Assembly: GCF_009766085.1 (NCBI RefSeq)
Contig: NZ_LMUF01000007.1
Coordinates: 179,049 to 243,048 of the forward strand
Length of the DNA stretch: 64,000 bases
Direction: 5' to 3'
From: Burkholderia sp. S171
GTDB taxonomy: Bacteria > Pseudomonadota > Gammaproteobacteria > Burkholderiales > Burkholderiaceae
The stretch's first letter is position 1. Each line of letters opens with the position of its first letter. The notes beneath the pieces were generated by a model. That model was not told the origin of the DNA, made no database searches, and saw nothing but the letters and a program-made list of their open reading frames with translations. Position numbers and translations under genes: made by a program. Shown here one piece after another: positions 10,292 through 19,870 of the stretch.

Positions 10292-11827
10292 TCACTCGCT
10301 CCGCTCGCTGGACGACGCGTTCTTGTGCTCCGCAAACGGCCCGATGTGCTTCGCGGGGTTCATCTGCGTGTCGGCGGGGCTTTCACTGGAACTATCGATG
10401 CCGTCGCCCAACGCTGCCGAGAACGTCGCGTACACCGCGAGCCGTTCAGCGCGCACGCGCGCTTCCCCATCCTGCGCGCGCAGCAATTGCGTCTGTGCGA
10501 CGAGCACGTTCAGGTAATCGGTCAGGCCGCGCTTATACCCCTCGTCCGCCAGCCGATAACTTTTCTGCGCCGCCGCAACCGAGCGGCCTGACGCATCGAG
10601 CTGTCGATCGAGCGATTTGATTCGCACGGCCTGATCGGCGATATCGCGCAATGCAGCAACCAGCGTGGCGTTGTAGTGATCCACGGCCTGGTCGTATTGC
10701 GCCGATGCCGCCCCCAGTTGCGAGCGCAGCCGGCCGCCTTCGAAAATAGGCAGAGTCACCGCGGGTCCTGCAGTCCAACCGCTGCCATTGCCGGTGAGGA
10801 ACGTCAGCAGCGCACCGCCCGCGGACATTTGCGTCAGCGACGCCATGAGGTTGATGTTCGGATAGAACTGTGCCTTCGCGACATCAATACCGCGCGCCTG
10901 AGCTGCAACCGTCCAGCGCGCCGCCACCACATCCGGACGACGTCCAATCAGCTCAGCGGGCAAGGCCGACGGCAAGCCGAGCGGGGTTGCCAGCGAAAGC
11001 ACGGGGCGCGTGATCGAATCGCCCGCACCTGGCCCAGCGCCGGCAAGCGCCGCGAGCTGATTACGGGCGAGCGCGATGGCTTCGTCGTAGGTTTCTACCT
11101 GACGCTCGTAGTCTGGCAATGACGCTTCCGCCTGCGCGACTTCAAGCTGCGTGCCAATCCCGCCCTGCAGCCGCCGACGCGCACGCGCCGCGATTTTCTG
11201 CTGCTGGTCGAGCGTGGATTGAGCGATGTCGCGCAGCGCAAATCCCTGCGATAAACCGATGTATGCGCGCACCACGTTCGCTTCGAGTTCGAGTTGCGCG
11301 GCGCGGGCATCGGCGGCGCGAGCGTGGGTGGCATCCAGTGCGCGTTCCGCGGCGTTACCGTCGCGACCCCAGAGGTCGAGGTTGTACGACAGTTGCAGCG
11401 CGCCCGTGTTGTCCCACGTGTTGACGTTGTTGAACGGGCCGGGACCGTAATAGCCGTTTTCCGGCCACTGTTGGCGGTTGATCGCCAGCGACCCGTCGAC
11501 TTGAGGCGCGAGGGCGGCTTGCGCCACGCCTGCCATCGAATGGGCTTCGCGTACGCGCGCGGCGGCCAGCGCCAGGGTCGGATTTCCGGCCTGCGCACGC
11601 GCAACCCACGCGTCGAGCTGCGGGTCGTTGTAGGCGCGCCACCATGTCGACGCCGGCCACGCCGCGTCGGCGTTAGCCGCGCGCAGCGTCGCGCCGGCAT
11701 CGAGCGAAGACGCGTCCTTGAGAGTATCTTCGGGAGCGACGTTTTTAGTGCTCGCGCAGCCTGCGATTGTTAGAATAAATGTAAGAACCATCGTAATGAT
11801 GGTCTTTCTGATCGTGCGGTCGGGCAA
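10292..11827 (-). CDS. Outer membrane efflux lipoprotein, NodT/OprM family
   Basis: Outer membrane channel protein of about 511 residues. An N-terminal lipoprotein signal ends in the lipobox TIAGC (Cys24), followed by two repeated outer membrane efflux protein domains. Typical NodT/OprM blocks are WWRAYNDPQLDAWVARA, QLSYNLDLWGRDG, IGRRPDVVAARW and PNINLMASL. The start is TTG 11827, chosen because it supplies the positively charged n-region (DRTIRK) a signal peptide needs; ATG 11791 would remove it. First gene of the minus-strand efflux operon and probably its outer-membrane exit duct. Confidence 0.9.
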   Translation of the reverse strand: MPDRTIRKTIITMVLTFILTIAGCASTKNVAPEDTLKDASSLDAGATLRAANADAAWPASTWWRAYNDPQLDAWVARAQAGNPTLALAAARVREAHSMAGVAQAALAPQVDGSLAINRQQWPENGYYGPGPFNNVNTWDNTGALQLSYNLDLWGRDGNAAERALDATHARAADARAAQLELEANVVRAYIGLSQGFALRDIAQSTLDQQQKIAARARRRLQGGIGTQLEVAQAEASLPDYERQVETYDEAIALARNQLAALAGAGPGAGDSITRPVLSLATPLGLPSALPAELIGRRPDVVAARWTVAAQARGIDVAKAQFYPNINLMASLTQMSAGGALLTFLTGNGSGWTAGPAVTLPIFEGGRLRSQLGAASAQYDQAVDHYNATLVAALRDIADQAVRIKSLDRQLDASGRSVAAAQKSYRLADEGYKRGLTDYLNVLVAQTQLLRAQDGEARVRAERLAVYATFSAALGDGIDSSSESPADTQMNPAKHIGPFAEHKNASSSERSE

Positions 11828-11998
11828 AATTATTTCTCAAAATGGATTGAGACACAGACCAGAATTATATTTTTGCCCTGATTGGCGAGTAACCGGTAAA
11901 AATGCAAAGCATTGTTACGCGTTATGAGATAATAATCATTGCTCAGATTGCAACAATAGGGCAACAATGTTAGATCATTTGGACGAGACTGAAGGCTC
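11828..11998. promoter_or_regulatory. Divergent promoter region of the efflux operon and its LysR regulator
   Basis: This 171-bp AT-rich region stands out from the GC-rich surroundings. It separates the outer membrane factor gene (minus strand) from the LysR gene (plus strand). It holds two direct GCAACAAT copies at 11950-11957 and 11961-11968, 11 bp apart, and an opposite ATTGTT at 11911-11916 that could pair with them as a half-site. This fits a LysR-type operator spread over several helical turns. The binding function is inferred; promoter boxes were not assigned. Confidence 0.55.
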
Positions 11999-12937
11999 AT
12001 GGATACGCTTCAAAACATGCGTGTGTTTTCACGGGTTGTCGAAGCCGGCAGCTTTACGGCCGCGGCTCAGCAACTGAACACGACCACCGCCTACGCTTCG
12101 CGCGCGGTCTCGGATCTCGAAGCGCATTTGCGGACTCGCTTGCTCAACCGGACGACGCGCCGGATAGCGCTGACCGAAGCCGGCGAGCGCTACCTGCAGC
12201 GGTGCGAGCAAATTCTGGCTTACGTAGATCAAGCCGAAGCGGAAGCGGGCGATGCGCACGCGCGCCCGGCCGGCAAACTCAAGATGCACGCCATGGCGGG
12301 TATCGGCCAGCATTACATCGTGCCGATGATTTCGCGCTACCAGAAGCTTCATCCGTCGGTGCAGATCGACCTGACGCTCGCGCAGCGCGTGCCCGACCTG
12401 CTGGATGAAGGCTTTGACGTGTCCATTGTGCTTGGCACCGAACTGCCTGATTCAGGACTGGTTTCCCAACGACTGGGAAGTGCGTTCAGCATTGCCTGCG
12501 CATCGCCGGGCTATATTCAGGAACACGGCGTGCCACACGTTTTGTCTGATCTGGTGCGGCATACGTGCTTGCAACTCATGACGCCCGCGTTTCCGCCGAA
12601 CAAATGGACCTTTGATGGTCCAAACGGGCAGGAAACCATCAGTCTCGGACCGGCAACCTTTACGGTGAATGTGGCCGAAGCCATGGCGGTGGCAATTAGC
12701 GAAGGCATGGGCGTGGGAATATTGCCCACTTCGTCCGCATTGCCTGCATTGCGTGCAGGGACCTTGGTGCGTGTCTTGCCGCAATACACCATGCAGATGC
12801 TCAACGTGTTTGCGCTGTATCCGTCACGTCAGTACCTGGATGCGAAAATACGGACCTGGGTAGAGTATTTGCGCGCAGAGTTGCCCGCCGCACTCGCCGC
12901 CGACGAAAAATCGCTGCAAGAATTTGTGGCGTCGTAA
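11999..12937 (+). CDS. LysR-family transcriptional regulator of the divergent efflux operon
   Basis: A 312-residue LysR-type regulator with an N-terminal winged helix-turn-helix (MDTLQNMRVFSRVVEAGSF, then LEAHLRTRLLNRTTRRIALTEAG) and a C-terminal substrate-binding domain from about residue 90. ATG 11999 follows a GAAGG element. Divergent placement next to an AaeXAB/FUSC-type operon matches AaeR- or FusR-type regulators, which sense aromatic carboxylic acids. The effector and the regulatory link are inferred from position only. Confidence 0.88.
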   Translation: MDTLQNMRVFSRVVEAGSFTAAAQQLNTTTAYASRAVSDLEAHLRTRLLNRTTRRIALTEAGERYLQRCEQILAYVDQAEAEAGDAHARPAGKLKMHAMAGIGQHYIVPMISRYQKLHPSVQIDLTLAQRVPDLLDEGFDVSIVLGTELPDSGLVSQRLGSAFSIACASPGYIQEHGVPHVLSDLVRHTCLQLMTPAFPPNKWTFDGPNGQETISLGPATFTVNVAEAMAVAISEGMGVGILPTSSALPALRAGTLVRVLPQYTMQMLNVFALYPSRQYLDAKIRTWVEYLRAELPAALAADEKSLQEFVAS

Positions 12938-13118
12938 GCTTATGAGCAGGAGAATGGGGGTAAGCCGGCTGATGTGCTTTCATCAGGTTTTTCGTTTGCC
13001 GCGACGCAACACTTGCTTACGTCTATTTCAGCCTCATCTTGATAGCTTGTGGTTTGTCTTACATGCCTTATAGTTTCACCGATACGCTTTTACCGATTCG
13101 ACAACATCCGAGGAAGTT

Positions 13119-13289
13119 ATGAATACGCCGCTGATGATCGCCATCTATGCACTGCTGGCTCTGATCGCCGTGCCCGCTACCCGTGAACTGCTCCGTACGG
13201 CCCGCGAAAACGCGAAACGCGCGCGTCTGATCCCGATTCGTATTGACGAACGCAAGAACCGCCAATCGCGCGATTCTTCGGATCGCTGA
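13119..13289 (+). CDS. 56-residue hypothetical membrane peptide
   Basis: Small protein not matched to any family I know. ATG 13119 has a perfect AGGAAG 8 bases upstream. The product begins with a hydrophobic helix (MNTPLMIAIYALLALIAVPA, residues 1-20) and continues with a strongly basic, Arg/Lys-rich tail (RELLRTARENAKRARL, then RIDERKNRQSR). One N-terminal membrane anchor with a cytoplasmic basic tail is the simplest reading. A clear intrinsic terminator starts 4 bases after the TGA stop, so it is probably a monocistronic transcription unit. Confidence 0.72.
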   Translation: MNTPLMIAIYALLALIAVPATRELLRTARENAKRARLIPIRIDERKNRQSRDSSDR

Positions 13290-13292
13290 GAT

Positions 13293-13319
13293 AAAAGACC
13301 GATCTATCGGTCTTTTTGT
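13293..13319 (+). terminator. Intrinsic terminator after the 56-residue peptide gene
   Basis: Eight-base-pair stem AAGACCGA / TCGGTCTT with a four-base loop, followed by a run of T. It lies directly downstream of the small ORF and supports it as a real transcription unit. Confidence 0.85.
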
Positions 13320-13537
13320 TTGCATGTGGCGCAGCGAGGTTTAATCCTGCGCTGGGTAAGCTGTATCCAGCGGCCGAGCTTTCTCGGCCTGGAAAGGGTG
13401 TTTTTTGCCCATAACGCTGACGGGCGGGCGGTTCCTCCGTGATCGGTTAGCGTTCTCACCGGCCGCTCGCGTCTCCAGCGGATCTAACCGAAATTCCCTG
13501 AAAGCGCGATTCTTAGCGAATCATTGCCGCTGGCTGC

Positions 13538-14341
13538 TCATATCTCGACCACCTTGTCCCATTTGAACAACGGATTTTCAGGCGCCCCCGTGCGCCGGTC
13601 GCGATATCCGCGCGGATTACAAATCACGCGGGTTCCCTCCGCGAAATAATCGAATGCGGTATGCGTGTGGCCATGAATCCACAGCGAAACCGGCGCGCGC
13701 ACGAGCGAGGGTAGATCGCTCACAAAACCTGCCGATGCCCGATCCGTCGCGAACTTTTCTGCAAGGCTTGGTTTGAGGGGAGCGTGATGCGTGACGACAA
13801 TCGTCTTGCCATCGAAGGGCTTTGCCAGCTCATCCTCCAGCCATGCCCGCGCTTGCTCGTGGAGGGCAAGCGAGTCGCTGGGACTAAACGAGCGTGGCTC
13901 GTCTTCGGGCTCGGGCCATGCGACCTGGATCACGCCCCGGAAGTCGAGCATCACCCGCTCGGCCGCGGCGATGGACTCGCGCAACGCCTCATCGCTCGCA
14001 CCGAACAGCCTGAAATCTGTCCACAACGTAGTGCCGAGTACGCGCCATTTGCCGTATCGGTCGGTGAGGGCGGTGTTGTTCAGGAAATGCACGTTGGGCA
14101 GGCTGCGCGCGGCGTCCTGCATCGCGCTTTCAAGTGCGCCGAATTCGCCGTCGTAATACTCGTGGTTGCCCGGCACATAAACAACGGGTACTTGCGAACC
14201 GAAGTTTTCCGCCGCCCAGCGCAGGCCTTCCGCGTGATTGTGGATGTCACCGGCCAGCACGACGAGATCAGCCTCCGCGTACGGAATGGCGAGCGGTTCG
14301 TCGTGCTCGAGATGCAGGTCGGACAGAACACGAATCTTCAC
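13538..14341 (-). CDS. Calcineurin-like metallophosphoesterase
   Basis: A two-metal phosphoesterase of about 267 residues with the full motif set in order: SDLHLEHDE, VVLAGDIHNHAEG, VPGNHEYYDG, VVTHHAPLKPS and WIHGHTHTAFDY. Substrate unknown. I chose GTG 14341 because GAGGAGAT lies 8 bases upstream and the first beta strand (VKIRVLSDLHLEH) starts right there. A longer form from GTG 14380 would overlap the upstream gene as GTGA, but the ribosome binding site would then lie inside the coding region. Cotranscribed with the FAD-linked dehydrogenase gene. Confidence 0.85.
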   Translation of the reverse strand: MKIRVLSDLHLEHDEPLAIPYAEADLVVLAGDIHNHAEGLRWAAENFGSQVPVVYVPGNHEYYDGEFGALESAMQDAARSLPNVHFLNNTALTDRYGKWRVLGTTLWTDFRLFGASDEALRESIAAAERVMLDFRGVIQVAWPEPEDEPRSFSPSDSLALHEQARAWLEDELAKPFDGKTIVVTHHAPLKPSLAEKFATDRASAGFVSDLPSLVRAPVSLWIHGHTHTAFDYFAEGTRVICNPRGYRDRRTGAPENPLFKWDKVVEI

Positions 14342-14376
14342 AGCGCTTATCTCCTCAATACTGTTTTTACTTGCAC

Positions 14377-15870
14377 TCACGAAGGCAGGTGCGACGCACC
14401 TGACGCATTCGGCGTAAGCACCGCACCCGGCGCACGCACGTCCGGCAACACCTTGGCCGGATTCATCAGGTTCTCAGGGTCAAGCGCTGTCTTGAGCGCG
14501 CGCATGAGGCGCAATTCCACCGGCGACTTGTAGTGCATGGCTTCGGCTACCTTCAATTGCCCCAACCCGTGCTCTGCACTGATACTGCCGCGATGCGCAT
14601 GCACGCTTTCATACACCAGCGCATTGACCGGCGCCTGGAATTCGGCGAGAAAGCTTTCGGGATCGACCCCTTCCGGCGCCTGCACGTTGTAGTGCAGATT
14701 ACCGTCGCCGAGGTGGCCGAATGTCACCATGCGCACACCCGGAATGGCTTGGGCGATGAGCGCATCGGTTGCCTGAATAAAATGCCCGATGCGGGAAATA
14801 GGCACCGCGATATCGTGCTTGATGTTGAGCCCTTCCGCTGCTTGCGCAAGCGGAATATGTTCGCGCAAGTTCCAGAACGCCCGCGACTGCGACAAATTCT
14901 CCGCTACGACTGCGTCCTCGACCAGGCCTTGCTCCATCGCATGTTCCATCAGCCGTTCGAACAGCGCGCGGCCGTGCTCCTCGCTCTCGCTATCTGACAA
15001 CTCAAGTAGCACGGTCTGGCCGTGTTTCTTATTGAACGGATAACGCATCTGCGGGAAATGCGTGGTGACGAGATGAAGCGAAAAATCCGACATCAGTTCG
15101 AAGCCGGTCAGCAACGGGCCTGCATAACGCTGCGCGGTAGCAAGGAAAGCGAGCGCGGCCTGCGGTGAAGCCAGCGCCGCGAGTGCCGTTACGCGAGCGA
15201 CCGGCGCCGGATGCAGTTTCATGACCGCGGCGGTGATGATGCCGAGCGTCCCTTCCGCGCCGATATACAAGTCGCGCAGATCGTAACCGGTGTTGTCCTT
15301 GCGTAGCCCGCGCAAACCGTCCCAAATTTCACCTTGCGGCGTCACCACTTCCAACCCAAGGCACAACTCACGCGTGTTGCCATAGCGCAGAACGGCCGTG
15401 CCGCCGGCATTCGTTGAAAGATTGCCACCGATCGTGCAACTGCCCTCGGCGGCCAGGCTCAGCGCAAAGAGTCGCTGCTCCTGCTCGGCGCGCGACTGGA
15501 TATCGGCGAGGATCACGCCGGCTTCCACCGTAATGGTGTTGTTGAGCGGATCGACATCGCGAATCCGCTTCAGTCTGCGCAAGCTGATGACCACTTGTGT
15601 GCCGCTGGCGTCTGGCGTTGCCCCACCGGAATGACCAGTGTTGCCGCCTTGCGGCACGATAGGAACCCGAAATTCCCGCGCAAGCTGCACAACTTTAGCG
15701 ACCTGTTCGGTGGTGCCGGGAAGCACCACGGCGCGCGTCTGACCATGATAACGCTTGCGCCAGTCAGTGAGAAACGGCGCGGTGTCGTGGGCGTCGGTCA
15801 GCACATGGGCGCCGCCGATCGCTTCGATGCAGGCTTGAACAAAGTAATTTGAACGGTCGGATGCGGTCAT
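14377..15870 (-). CDS. FAD-linked D-2-hydroxyacid dehydrogenase (FAD-binding oxidase)
   Basis: A 497-residue GlcD / D-lactate (cytochrome) dehydrogenase-like flavoprotein. The FAD_binding_4 domain spans residues about 45-225, with VPQGGNTGHSGGATPD and the ITVEAGVILADIQ strand. The C-terminal FAD-oxidase domain has FGHLGDGNLHYNVQAPEG and SISAEHGLGQLKVAEAM, which carry metal/substrate-binding histidines. Such enzymes oxidise D-2-hydroxyglutarate, D-lactate or related 2-hydroxyacids and pass electrons to cytochromes or ETF. The substrate cannot be read from sequence alone. It starts at ATG 15870. Confidence 0.87.
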   Translation of the reverse strand: MTASDRSNYFVQACIEAIGGAHVLTDAHDTAPFLTDWRKRYHGQTRAVVLPGTTEQVAKVVQLAREFRVPIVPQGGNTGHSGGATPDASGTQVVISLRRLKRIRDVDPLNNTITVEAGVILADIQSRAEQEQRLFALSLAAEGSCTIGGNLSTNAGGTAVLRYGNTRELCLGLEVVTPQGEIWDGLRGLRKDNTGYDLRDLYIGAEGTLGIITAAVMKLHPAPVARVTALAALASPQAALAFLATAQRYAGPLLTGFELMSDFSLHLVTTHFPQMRYPFNKKHGQTVLLELSDSESEEHGRALFERLMEHAMEQGLVEDAVVAENLSQSRAFWNLREHIPLAQAAEGLNIKHDIAVPISRIGHFIQATDALIAQAIPGVRMVTFGHLGDGNLHYNVQAPEGVDPESFLAEFQAPVNALVYESVHAHRGSISAEHGLGQLKVAEAMHYKSPVELRLMRALKTALDPENLMNPAKVLPDVRAPGAVLTPNASGASHLPS

Positions 15871-15980
15871 GAGGTTCGGTAGCAGTGGCGTGGACGACAG
15901 GTGACACAGTATCGCGTAACGTCGGGCCGGGCGAATCCTGGCCTGATGGCATAGGTCTCGTTCACGCTGACTGTTCCGTG

Positions 15981-16433
15981 CTACAAATGATTTCCGTCGA
16001 GCGTTGAGTCTTGCGTTGAGGCTGTCGCAGCCGTCGCGGCCTTTGCTCGCTTCGCGGCACGTGCAGCGCGTTTGAACGGCGCGACAAAGCCAAGCGCGCA
16101 GACGAAGAAAACCAGAGCGAGCAGCGCTTCGAGCCAGCCAAGGCGTGCTGACAATCCACCGTCCGTCATACCGCGCACAATGCCTTCAGCGAGGTATAGC
16201 AGCACGAGCATCGACGCCCATTGCAGCGTGTACACGTTACGCCGGAACGTGCCGCGCAGCGCGAACAGCAGCGGGACAGCCTTGAGCGCTAGAGCGGAGC
16301 CGCCCGGGCGCAGCGGCGCGAGCCAAAGCTCCCACGCGATCGACAACGCAATCAGCGCAATCAGGCTGAACAGCGCGCCGCGTGCAAAGCCGGGTTGGGT
16401 GCTGTCCGCATCCAGGACGGGCGTAGTGGTCAT
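15981..16433 (-). CDS. DUF2069 membrane protein
   Basis: About 150 residues with four predicted transmembrane segments and a C-terminal tail rich in Ala, Lys and Arg. The pattern ALFSLIALIALSIAWELWLAP, the LFALRGTFRRNVYTLQWASM region and the LLYLAEGIVRGMTD helix are typical of DUF2069, a family of unknown function that often follows wrbA in betaproteobacteria. I chose ATG 16433; TTG 16436 lies one codon upstream. The gene follows wrbA with only 3 bases between, so the two are an operon. Confidence 0.82.
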   Translation of the reverse strand: MTTTPVLDADSTQPGFARGALFSLIALIALSIAWELWLAPLRPGGSALALKAVPLLFALRGTFRRNVYTLQWASMLVLLYLAEGIVRGMTDGGLSARLGWLEALLALVFFVCALGFVAPFKRAARAAKRAKAATAATASTQDSTLDGNHL

Positions 16434-16436
16434 CAA

Positions 16437-17114
<678 letters not shown>

Positions 17115-17161
17115 TCAAGCCGCGTTGCGGATCTGTTGTAGTGTTTCAAGGAGAGAGATTC

Positions 17162-18469
17162 TTGCTGAAGTTTCCCATCGATCTCGACACAACGAAGCGG
17201 CTTGCCGCATTCGTCGCCCGTCGTACGGGTGAGGATCGCGTGCCGCAGGTAGCCGGCAGCCTGACATTTACCACCGTGTTGTCGCTCGTGCCGCTTGCGA
17301 CGGTCGCGTTCGCGCTCTTTACCGCGTTTCCCATCTTCGCTTCGTTCCAGATGTCGCTGCAGGATTTTCTTGCCGCGCACCTGATGCCGTCGCAGATCAA
17401 CAGCCAGATCTTCAAGTATCTGAACCAGTTTGCGTCGAAGGCAAAGGGGCTTACTACGGTCGGCATGATCATCTTGTTCGTCACGTCGGTGATGACCATG
17501 ATGACCGTCGAGTCCGCGTTCAACGTGATCTGGCGCGTGCGTAAATCGCGGCCATTCGCTCAACGCGTCCTGGTGTACTGGGCCATCATCACGCTCGGGC
17601 CTATCCTGTTCGGCGTGAGTCTGTCCATGTCGTCCTACCTGTTCGCGCAATCCATTGCATTCGCCGGCTCTCATAATCTCCTGCCGCCGGTGGTCGAGTG
17701 GGCGCTTGCCAGCGCGACGTTGCCGTTCACGATGCTGGCGTTCTCCATGCTCTACGTGTTCCTGCCGAATTGCAAAGTGGAGTGGCGCGACGCGCTGGTT
17801 GGTGGGCTTGTCGCGGCGATCGCGTTCGAACTGACGAAGCGCGGTTTTGGCTATTACGTGCGCCGTATTCCAACTTATACCGCCGTGTATGGCGCGTTCG
17901 CGGCGTTGCCCGTGTTCCTGCTATGGGTCTATTTGTGCTGGATGATCACGCTGATCGGCGCGATGCTCACGTCGGCGTTGCCGGCTATTCGGATCGGCCA
18001 GTTTCATCGAAATGATTTTCCGGGGAGCGATCTGCTCGATGCCCTCGAATTGCTTGCTCGCCTTGCGGAGGCGCGTGAAGCCGGCTTGCCGGGTTACACG
18101 GGGTTGGAGCTTGCACGGATGCTGCGATGTGACATGGATACCTCCATGCGCCTGGTTCGAAAGCTTGACTCCCTGGAATGGATCGCGCGGCTGGAGAACC
18201 TTCGTGTGCCGCGCTATGTGCTGATTGCCAATCCGCAACAGATCACGGTGGCGCGCCTCTTCGACCTGTTCGTGATCGAGCGTGAAGAGCTGGACTATCA
18301 GTTGCGCCTCGATTCGTCGCACATTGACCGTGCTGTATTGATGAACGCGCTGAGCAACGAGAAGCTTGACGTCACGTTGGCTACGTTGCTGGCTGCGCGC
18401 GCCGCGTCTCGTCAGGAAGACACTCGCGCGGCGCAAGGGGTCGCGTCCATGCCGCATCAAACTGCCTGA
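17162..18469 (+). CDS. YihY/BrkB family inner membrane protein
   Basis: Polytopic inner membrane protein of 435 residues in the YihY/virulence factor BrkB family (once called ribonuclease BN). There are six predicted transmembrane segments between about residues 30 and 285. Family blocks are QVAGSLTFTTVLSLVPLATVA near the start and VEWRDALVGGLVAAIAFELTK in the middle. The C-terminal 130 residues are soluble and look like a winged helix. I chose TTG 17162 (MLKFPIDLDTTKRL), which has AAGGAGAG 8 bases upstream. The open frame extends to 17051 without homology-like content. Confidence 0.85.
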   Translation: MLKFPIDLDTTKRLAAFVARRTGEDRVPQVAGSLTFTTVLSLVPLATVAFALFTAFPIFASFQMSLQDFLAAHLMPSQINSQIFKYLNQFASKAKGLTTVGMIILFVTSVMTMMTVESAFNVIWRVRKSRPFAQRVLVYWAIITLGPILFGVSLSMSSYLFAQSIAFAGSHNLLPPVVEWALASATLPFTMLAFSMLYVFLPNCKVEWRDALVGGLVAAIAFELTKRGFGYYVRRIPTYTAVYGAFAALPVFLLWVYLCWMITLIGAMLTSALPAIRIGQFHRNDFPGSDLLDALELLARLAEAREAGLPGYTGLELARMLRCDMDTSMRLVRKLDSLEWIARLENLRVPRYVLIANPQQITVARLFDLFVIEREELDYQLRLDSSHIDRAVLMNALSNEKLDVTLATLLAARAASRQEDTRAAQGVASMPHQTA

Positions 18470-18505
18470 AGCGACCTCCTAAGGCGCCTCACGCGCCGAA
18501 GTGGG

Positions 18506-18826
18506 CTAAAGCGAAATCCTGCCGATGCAGATGTCCTTGAACATGACCCAGTCGCCCATCAGGCTGTAGAGCGGATGGCGAAAGGTCGCCGGACGGTTTT
18601 TCTCGAAGAAAAAATGGCCGACCCAGGCGAAGCCGTAGCCACAAATCACGGCTGCCGGAAGCCAGAGCCAGTCGCCTGTGGCGATGGCCATTGCAAGGCA
18701 GCCAATCACGCCTAGCGACCCGATGAAGTGCAGCCGACGCGAAACCACGTTGCGGTGCTCTTCGAGGTAATACGGATAGAACTCGGCGAAACTCGCGAAG
18801 TGATCGGAATGCGCGGTTTGGGCCAT
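18506..18826 (-). CDS. DUF962 / Mpo1-like membrane protein
   Basis: A 106-residue protein with two to three predicted transmembrane segments and the family signature of DUF962/Mpo1-like proteins: FAEFYPYYLEEHRNVVSRRLHFIGS, abbreviated here to its key residues (E, H, N, R and the HF(I)G block), then GYGFAWVGHFFFEKNRPATF. Yeast Mpo1 is an Fe(II)-dependent dioxygenase of 2-hydroxy fatty acids. Conserved histidines suggest the same chemistry, but bacterial function is not established. ATG 18826 has AAGGAGA upstream. Monocistronic by appearance. Confidence 0.83.
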   Translation of the reverse strand: MAQTAHSDHFASFAEFYPYYLEEHRNVVSRRLHFIGSLGVIGCLAMAIATGDWLWLPAAVICGYGFAWVGHFFFEKNRPATFRHPLYSLMGDWVMFKDICIGRISL

Positions 18827-19048
18827 GACAGTCTCCTTCGAGCAGGTTGCAGCATCGGCTCAGCAAGATTCATTCTCCAGCGATTGGACCCTCTGCGCAA
18901 CTGCGTTTTCTGGTCTGGAAACAAGTTGGACACCCCCTCCCATCCGGCTAATAGCGGAGCGGGGAGAGGGCGGGTAAGCTTGCTTCATTGGCTGCGTTCA
19001 TGAGCCGGGTTCGCGGATTGAGTCTACGAGCGCAGAGCGATCTGTCAC

Positions 19049-19870
19049 CTAAACCGGTCGCGTCGCGAAGCTGAATAATGCGGTGAGGGTCGCATCGGGT
19101 TGTTCACTCATCAGGGCGTGCCCGGCGTCCAGCATGATTGTTTCGACCGGGACCCCCGCTTGTTTCATTGCGTCAATCAGCGCCCGGTTGGCGCGGGGCG
19201 GTGTCATGGCATCGTGGCGGCCGGCAATGACCTGTACCGGGCAACGTAACGCCGCTGCCCGTTCAAGGCCCTCGGCATAGGTGTTGCATGCGCTGAAATC
19301 GGTATGGAAGAGATGGGGCTCACCGAGTGCGGCTACTCGATCCATCAGGCGCTGGTTGGCGCCATGCAGCCAGAAGCCCGGCGCGGGGCAGGACGGTTTT
19401 GCGGCGATCGACGAGTGCGACCACTGGTTGACCATGTCGATGGCGTCGGCTTCCCGATTGAGCGCGGCATCGAGAAGCGTGTCGGACACGGTCATCGGAT
19501 ACGCGGTGGCGAGCAGCGCCAGACGGGTAACGCGCGACGGATAGCGCGCGGCGCAGTCGAGCGTAATCAACGAGCCCATGCTGTGACCGATCAGCATCGC
19601 TTCGTTGACGTTGGCAGCGTCCAGTGACGCAACAAGCCAGTCCGCGAGCGCTGCAATGCTTCGCCGCGCCGGCCCCGCGCTGCGGCCGTGACCGGGAAGG
19701 TCGACGGCGAGCACGTTCAGGCCGTGATGGGCAAAGTAGCGTGTCTGGAGTGCCCAGACGCTGTGATCGTGCTGTGCGCCGTGCACGAACACGGCCACGG
19801 GGCGGTTTGGCTCGAACGCGTGTCCGCCGGTGTAGGCGTAGGCCGGAGCGCCCTCGACTTCGAGCATCAT
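19049..19870 (-). CDS. Alpha/beta hydrolase, partner of metY
   Basis: A 273-residue alpha/beta hydrolase with an oxyanion HG segment (FVHGAQHDHSVW), the nucleophile elbow LIGHSMGSLITLD (GxSxG), an acid in VIAGRHDAMTPP and the catalytic histidine in LDAGHALMSEQPD. Substrate unknown. Its ATG (19870) overlaps the metY stop as ATGA, so it should be translated together with metY. It is too short and lacks the features of MetX homoserine acetyltransferase, so it is probably not the supplier of O-acetylhomoserine. Confidence 0.85.
   Translation of the reverse strand: MMLEVEGAPAYAYTGGHAFEPNRPVAVFVHGAQHDHSVWALQTRYFAHHGLNVLAVDLPGHGRSAGPARRSIAALADWLVASLDAANVNEAMLIGHSMGSLITLDCAARYPSRVTRLALLATAYPMTVSDTLLDAALNREADAIDMVNQWSHSSIAAKPSCPAPGFWLHGANQRLMDRVAALGEPHLFHTDFSACNTYAEGLERAAALRCPVQVIAGRHDAMTPPRANRALIDAMKQAGVPVETIMLDAGHALMSEQPDATLTALFSFATRPV

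Noticed and set aside
19049-19870. Idea that the hydrolase beside metY is MetX (homoserine O-acetyltransferase)
   Set aside because: At 273 residues it is about 100 shorter than MetX and lacks MetX-type motifs; it is a generic alpha/beta hydrolase.
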